From NCBI RefSeq assembly GCF_026626335.1, contig NZ_JAPNTZ010000008.1, forward strand, positions 1 through 64,000: a stretch of 64,000 nt of DNA. Direction: 5' to 3'. Below, piece after piece: positions 60,866 to 64,000 of this stretch. Numbering within the stretch: position 1 is the first letter of the stretch; every line of letters starts with the position of its first letter. The notes beneath the pieces are model-generated. The model was not told the origin of the DNA. It ran no database searches and was given only the letters and a program-made list of their open reading frames with translations. Position numbers and translations under genes: made by a program. This DNA comes from Paractinoplanes pyxinae (GTDB lineage: Bacteria; Actinomycetota; Actinomycetes; Mycobacteriales; Micromonosporaceae).

Positions 60866-61453
60866 TTAACGCGGCGTGAGGCCGGACAGGACGGTTCTGA
60901 TCAGCGCGGTCGCGAACGAGTCGAGGTCGGTGGTCTGCTCGGTGAAGTGGCCTAGGAAAGCCCGGTGCTGGCACGCGCCGAGCACGGCCAGGGCGGCCGC
61001 CGAGGGGTCGGCGTCGTCGTCGAGGCGGCCGATCTCTTGCTCGGCTTGCAGGTACGCGGCAAGCACCAGGCCGGGAACCTGCGGACCGGCGCCGCGTTCG
61101 CGCAGGACCGAGCGGTGGGCCGCCAGCAGCGCCGGCTCGGAGAACAGTGACGCGGCCATCGGGAACGCCTGGTCGTAGAAGTCGCAGGCGGCGAGCACCA
61201 CCTCACGCAGCACCGTCGCGATCGGCTCGGCGCCGACCCGGTCCGAGAGCCCGCCCAGCACCGTGACCAGCGTCGTCGGCCCGCGCTCGCCCAGCACGGC
61301 CAGGAAGATGTCGGTCTTGTCGCGGAAATGCTTGTAGAGCGCCGCCTCGGACAACCCGGCCGCCCGGGCGATCTCTTTGGTGGTGGCCCGGGCCAGCCCG
61401 CGGTCCCGGATGACCTCGGCGGCGGCGGTGACGATGCGGTCGCGCGTGCTCAA
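60866..61453 (-). CDS. TetR-family transcriptional regulator
   Basis: A 195-residue regulator with a TetR helix-turn-helix (AAAEVIRDRGLARATTKEIA; LSEAALYKHFRDKTDIF). The C-terminal ligand domain is unassigned. The start is TTG with GGAG 5 nt upstream. It is divergent from the NAD(P)-binding gene; an 18-bp inverted repeat in the 74-bp spacer almost certainly is its operator, giving control of both genes. Confidence 0.9.
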   Translation of the reverse strand: MSTRDRIVTAAAEVIRDRGLARATTKEIARAAGLSEAALYKHFRDKTDIFLAVLGERGPTTLVTVLGGLSDRVGAEPIATVLREVVLAACDFYDQAFPMAASLFSEPALLAAHRSVLRERGAGPQVPGLVLAAYLQAEQEIGRLDDDADPSAAALAVLGACQHRAFLGHFTEQTTDLDSFATALIRTVLSGLTPR

Positions 61454-61471
61454 CAGCTCTCCTTGACACGG

Positions 61472-61514
61472 TGGTGAGTGCTCACTAACTATAGAGGTTA
61501 GTGAGCACTCACCA
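61472..61514. promoter_or_regulatory. Large inverted repeat operator in a divergent promoter
   Basis: An 18-bp perfect inverted repeat (TGGTGAGTGCTCACTAAC, then its complement) with a 7-nt spacer. Each arm itself contains GTGAGTGCTCAC, a 12-nt near-palindrome. TTGACA (61463) with TAACTA 17 nt later could be the plus-strand promoter, and TATAGT on the minus strand the regulator's -10. Confidence 0.75.
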
Positions 61515-61527
61515 ACCGGAAGAGACC

Positions 61528-62163
61528 ATGAAACTCACCGTGTTCGGAGCTACCGGGGGCACCGGCATCCAGGTCGTACGCCAAGCCTGCGCGGCCGGCC
61601 ACGACGTCACCGCCGTCGTCCGCGATCCCGCCCGACTGTCCCTCAAGTCACCGACGCTGCAGGTCGTGCAGGCCGACGTCATGGATCCGGCCGCGATCGC
61701 TGCCGCCGTCTCCGGCCGCGACGCCGTCGTCTCGGCCATCGGCCCGCGCGAGGGCCGCGCCCCCACCTCGGTCTGCGCCGACAGCGCCCGCGCCATCATC
61801 GCGGCCATGCAGCAGCAGGGCACGACCCGCCTGGTCGTGGTCAGCAACAGCGGCATGCACGTCGACGACCAGGACGGCGCTTTCGTCCGCGCCGTCGTCA
61901 AGCCGCTGCTGGGCCGCTATCTCAAGCACGCGTACGCCGACATGCGGCGCATGGAGGAACTGGTCGAAGCCTCCGCCCTCGACTGGACGATCATGCGCCC
62001 GCCCCGCCTGACCAACGCCGCCGCCACCGGCTCCTATCGCACCGCCCGGAACAAGAACGTCCGCGGCGGCAGCGTCATCGCCCGCGCCGACCTGGCCGCC
62101 GGAATCCTCGCCGCCCTGACCGACGACGGCACCGTCCGCGCCGCCGTCTCGATAGCCCGCTGA
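61528..62163 (+). CDS. NAD(P)-binding oxidoreductase (atypical SDR)
   Basis: A 211-residue NmrA/atypical short-chain dehydrogenase-like protein. The Rossmann motif is LTVFGATGGTGIQVV, followed by AVVRDPARL, DAVVSAIGP, VVVSNSGM and WTIMRPPRLTN. It probably binds NAD(P)H, and the reaction is unknown. The ATG at 61528 has GGAAGAG upstream. It is predicted to be repressed by the divergent TetR protein through the inverted repeat. Confidence 0.87.
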   Translation: MKLTVFGATGGTGIQVVRQACAAGHDVTAVVRDPARLSLKSPTLQVVQADVMDPAAIAAAVSGRDAVVSAIGPREGRAPTSVCADSARAIIAAMQQQGTTRLVVVSNSGMHVDDQDGAFVRAVVKPLLGRYLKHAYADMRRMEELVEASALDWTIMRPPRLTNAAATGSYRTARNKNVRGGSVIARADLAAGILAALTDDGTVRAAVSIAR

Positions 62164-62164
62164 C

Positions 62165-62260
62165 CCTCAGGCGCAGCGGGAAGCACGTCCGTTCAGCGGC
62201 TCGCTGAGCCTCAGGCGCACGAGACGCACGCCACCTCAGCGGCTTGCTGAGCCTCGGGTG
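62165..62260. repeat. 43-44 bp direct repeats with hairpins
   Basis: Units start with CCTCAGG at 62165 and 62209, and a third partial unit with CCTCGGG at 62252. Each contains a TCAGCGGCTCGCTGA-like hairpin. They lie between two convergent genes and may serve as a bidirectional terminator. Confidence 0.6.
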
Positions 62261-63015
62261 CCGGCGGGCCGGGCGCGCAGCTCCGGCACCCGCGCGACCG
62301 CGGACGGGGCGCCGAGGCCGTGGTCGACGGACAGCAGCGACAGCAGGCGGACCGGCCGGTTGCTCTCGGCGGCGGCCTGCAGGCGGTGGTGGCCGTCGAG
62401 CAGGAAGTGGGTGAGCGCCCAGTGGGAGTAGTAGTCGGAGCCGTGATCCATGGCGGGCAGGCTGACGTCGAGGATGGACACAGCCACCAGGGGCGCGATG
62501 TCGTCGGCGGCCAGGTACTTCTCGACCTGGGCGCGCTCGTTCCAGCTGGGCGGGACCATCGGCACCACGAACTCGTAGAGGTGGGCGTCGTCGTCGATCA
62601 CCGTCTCGAAGGTGCGGTAGTACGGCGTACGCGGATAGACCGGCAGCCCCCAGAACGACTCCAGCCCCCAGGTCTCGACCTGCTCCTCGGCGAAGTAGTC
62701 GCCGGGCCGTGACGGCTGCACCAGGCGCGGCTCGACCTCGAGCAGCAACGGCTGATAGTCGCCGCGCGGCAGCAGCGCCCCGAACGCCTCGATCGGGTCG
62801 TCGCCCTCGGCCGAGAACGTCTCGGTCGAGCCTTCCTGCCGCTCGAACAGGATCTGGCAGGTGCCGCACCAGAAGGACAGCTCGAACGCGGGCTTGTCGT
62901 CGACGAACAGCAGCCGCCGAGGATCGGACCGGTCCTCCTCTTCCTCGTCGGAGAAACGCAGCCGCGGATGGTCGGCGTCGCCCAGGACGCGCACGGGCTC
63001 GACATTGAGCAGCAC
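62236..63015 (-). CDS. Uncharacterised protein with DGHHR motif
   Basis: A 259-residue soluble protein of no assigned family. A Cys-x2-Cys pair (FWCGTCQILFERQEG) lies at about residue 49-52, and a ParB/Srx-like DGHHRLQAAAE segment near 210 follows ALTHFLL. It is acidic near the start (DEEEEDRSD). The start is GTG. It has normal codon use and is convergent with the NAD(P)-binding gene. The DGHHR motif suggests a nucleotide-binding ParB-like element, but this is speculative. Confidence 0.68.
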   Translation of the reverse strand: MLLNVEPVRVLGDADHPRLRFSDEEEEDRSDPRRLLFVDDKPAFELSFWCGTCQILFERQEGSTETFSAEGDDPIEAFGALLPRGDYQPLLLEVEPRLVQPSRPGDYFAEEQVETWGLESFWGLPVYPRTPYYRTFETVIDDDAHLYEFVVPMVPPSWNERAQVEKYLAADDIAPLVAVSILDVSLPAMDHGSDYYSHWALTHFLLDGHHRLQAAAESNRPVRLLSLLSVDHGLGAPSAVARVPELRARPAGTRGSASR

Positions 63016-63120
63016 GCGCCCACCCTAGGGCCAATTCGCCCCGCCCGCAGCGGCCCTGTGGACAGAGCGCTTTTGTGGATAACTCCGCCGGCCGTCCCGG
63101 AACCGATAACCTTTCGCGCC

Positions 63121-63825
63121 ATGGACCCGCACGAGCCGCCATCGGCCCCGCGCAACGGCCGGCCGTCGGGGCCGATCGTTCGCCACTGGCGCAAGGCCAA
63201 CGCGCTCGCGCTCCTCGTTGTCGTGCTGCTTGCGGGTTGCGCGACCACCCAGCCGTACGCCACCACGCCCGCGACGAGTCAAGCCGGCACCACGCCGACC
63301 TGCCCGGCCGAGGGCGTTCAGCTGCGCACCGACGACGTCGACGCGGCGATGGGCCTGCGAGCGCTCGGCATCACCCTGATCAACTGCGGCCACGCGCCCT
63401 ACCAGGTCGACGACTATCCGAGGGTGCGCGCCCTCGACGAAGACCACTCCCCGCTGAACGTGACCGTCCTCGAGGGCGTCGGCGACATCGCCCCCGGCAT
63501 ACCGATCGCCGGCGCCACACCCCAGCCGCTCGTGCTGCAACCGGGCGAGCGCGCCGGCGCGGCCGTCGTGTGGCGCAACAAGTACGACGACATCCGCGAG
63601 CCGCCCGTCGACGTCGTCTACCTACGGATGGCGCCGCAGCTCGGCCGCCCGGCGCAACTGCTCGAACCCGAGGGCGGGCTCGACCTGGGCAGCACCGGCC
63701 GCCTCGCCGTCAGCCCGTGGGTCCCGCTCCCCGAGAACGGTCCCTCTCCCTCTTGGACGCCCCCGAATTCGGCCGCTCCGGAGGTGTCCGCGCCCCCGCC
63801 CACCGAGGAGCCGCCCTTGCTCTGA
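63121..63825 (+). CDS. DUF4232 lipoprotein
   Basis: A 234-residue lipoprotein. A 25-residue basic extension precedes the hydrophobic segment ALALLVVVLLAGC (lipobox LLAGC, Cys about 39). The mature domain is a DUF4232 beta-sandwich: MGLRALGITLINCGHAPYQV and PRVRALDEDHSPLNV, then LVLQPGERAGAAVVWRNKY. A Pro/Ser-rich tail follows. The function of DUF4232 proteins is unknown; they sit on the outer membrane face. No strong ribosome site is visible. Confidence 0.83.
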   Translation: MDPHEPPSAPRNGRPSGPIVRHWRKANALALLVVVLLAGCATTQPYATTPATSQAGTTPTCPAEGVQLRTDDVDAAMGLRALGITLINCGHAPYQVDDYPRVRALDEDHSPLNVTVLEGVGDIAPGIPIAGATPQPLVLQPGERAGAAVVWRNKYDDIREPPVDVVYLRMAPQLGRPAQLLEPEGGLDLGSTGRLAVSPWVPLPENGPSPSWTPPNSAAPEVSAPPPTEEPPLL

Positions 63826-63910
63826 CGCGCCCGATCGACGCTGCTCGCGGGTGCAGCCGAGCCACCACCCGCGGCGAGCCGAGCCGGAGGGGCCGACACC
63901 GGCGGCCCGG

Positions 63911-64000
63911 TTAGTGGGAGCGGACGACCAGGGTCTTGGCGGCCATGTCGCCGAGGCGGCGGCGACGGTCGGAGTTCATGACGATGAGGAAGCCGACCAG
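63911..64000 (-). CDS. RDD-family membrane protein, C-terminal end (partial)
   Basis: The last 29 codons of a minus-strand gene that continues beyond the window: VGFLIVMNSDRRRRLGDMAA then KTLVVRSH. A final membrane helix followed by an RRRRLGDMAA-K-T-LVV tail is typical of RDD-family membrane proteins. The TAA stop is at 63911-63913. The function is not known; the 5' part is missing only because the window ends. Confidence 0.72.
   Translation of the reverse strand: MVGFLIVMNSDRRRRLGDMAAKTLVVRSH

Noticed and set aside
63838..63885. Imperfect hairpin between the DUF4232 and RDD-family genes as a terminator
   Set aside because: The arms GCTCGCGGGTG and CACCCGCGGCGAGC pair only with a bulge; too weak to call.

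Overview
The window is very GC-rich throughout. Genes start with ATG, GTG and some TTG behind GGAGG-type ribosome sites, and genes overlap by ATGA/GTGA. This points to a filamentous actinobacterium. Starch and chitin enzymes with CBM20, CBM25 and CBM5/12 modules, a SARP regulator and a Nit1C-type cluster fit Micromonosporaceae (Actinoplanes-like); that placement is an inference. No rRNA, tRNA or CRISPR array was seen.

Layout. 0-12.8 kb: an orphan sensor kinase, an esterase coupled to an ECF sigma factor with a C-terminal SnoaL-like domain, a secreted X-Pro peptidase, a membrane-anchored Hsp70-like protein with a long SGVF repeat region, a complete two-component system and a methyltransferase. 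13.0-21.4 kb: nine same-strand genes forming a Nit1C/nitrogen-starvation-type cluster (MSMEG_0565-0572 / sll0783-sll0787 families). It has two tandem nitrilase-fold proteins, and the second has lost two of the three catalytic residues. A GlnR-like half-site pair lies in front of the first gene.

21.5-22.1 kb is a 41-bp tandem repeat array. 22.1-30.2 kb: an anti-sigma factor coupled to a DUF1996 protein, an alcohol dehydrogenase with a TetR gene, a secreted metzincin, a repeat-rich protein resembling a STAND regulator without its NTPase, and a membrane protein. 30.2-31.8 kb: L-serine dehydratase behind a tandem glycine riboswitch. 31.9-39.0 kb: a chitin-sugar island with an RpiR regulator, a SIS protein, NgcEFG-like transporter and GH16-CBM5/12 hydrolase in one operon, and a divergent GlcNAc-type kinase.

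39.0-48.4 kb: mixed metabolism, including a secreted trypsin-like protease, a LacI/PhyH pair with a palindromic operator, acetyltransferases and an NB-ARC/TPR regulator. 48.3-52.8 kb: an M36 metallopeptidase without a signal peptide, an unknown partner, a zinc-knuckle protein and a SARP regulator, with three heptamers at 22-bp steps in the divergent promoter. 53.1-57.2 kb: two secreted alpha-amylases behind a 12-bp palindrome. 57.2-64 kb: small lipoproteins, a siderophore-interacting protein, a HAD protein, a TetR/NAD(P)-binding divergent pair sharing a large inverted repeat, and the end of an RDD-family membrane protein cut by the window edge.

A recurring feature is minisatellites: tandem arrays with units of 20-48 bp between genes, and in-frame expansions within several proteins.
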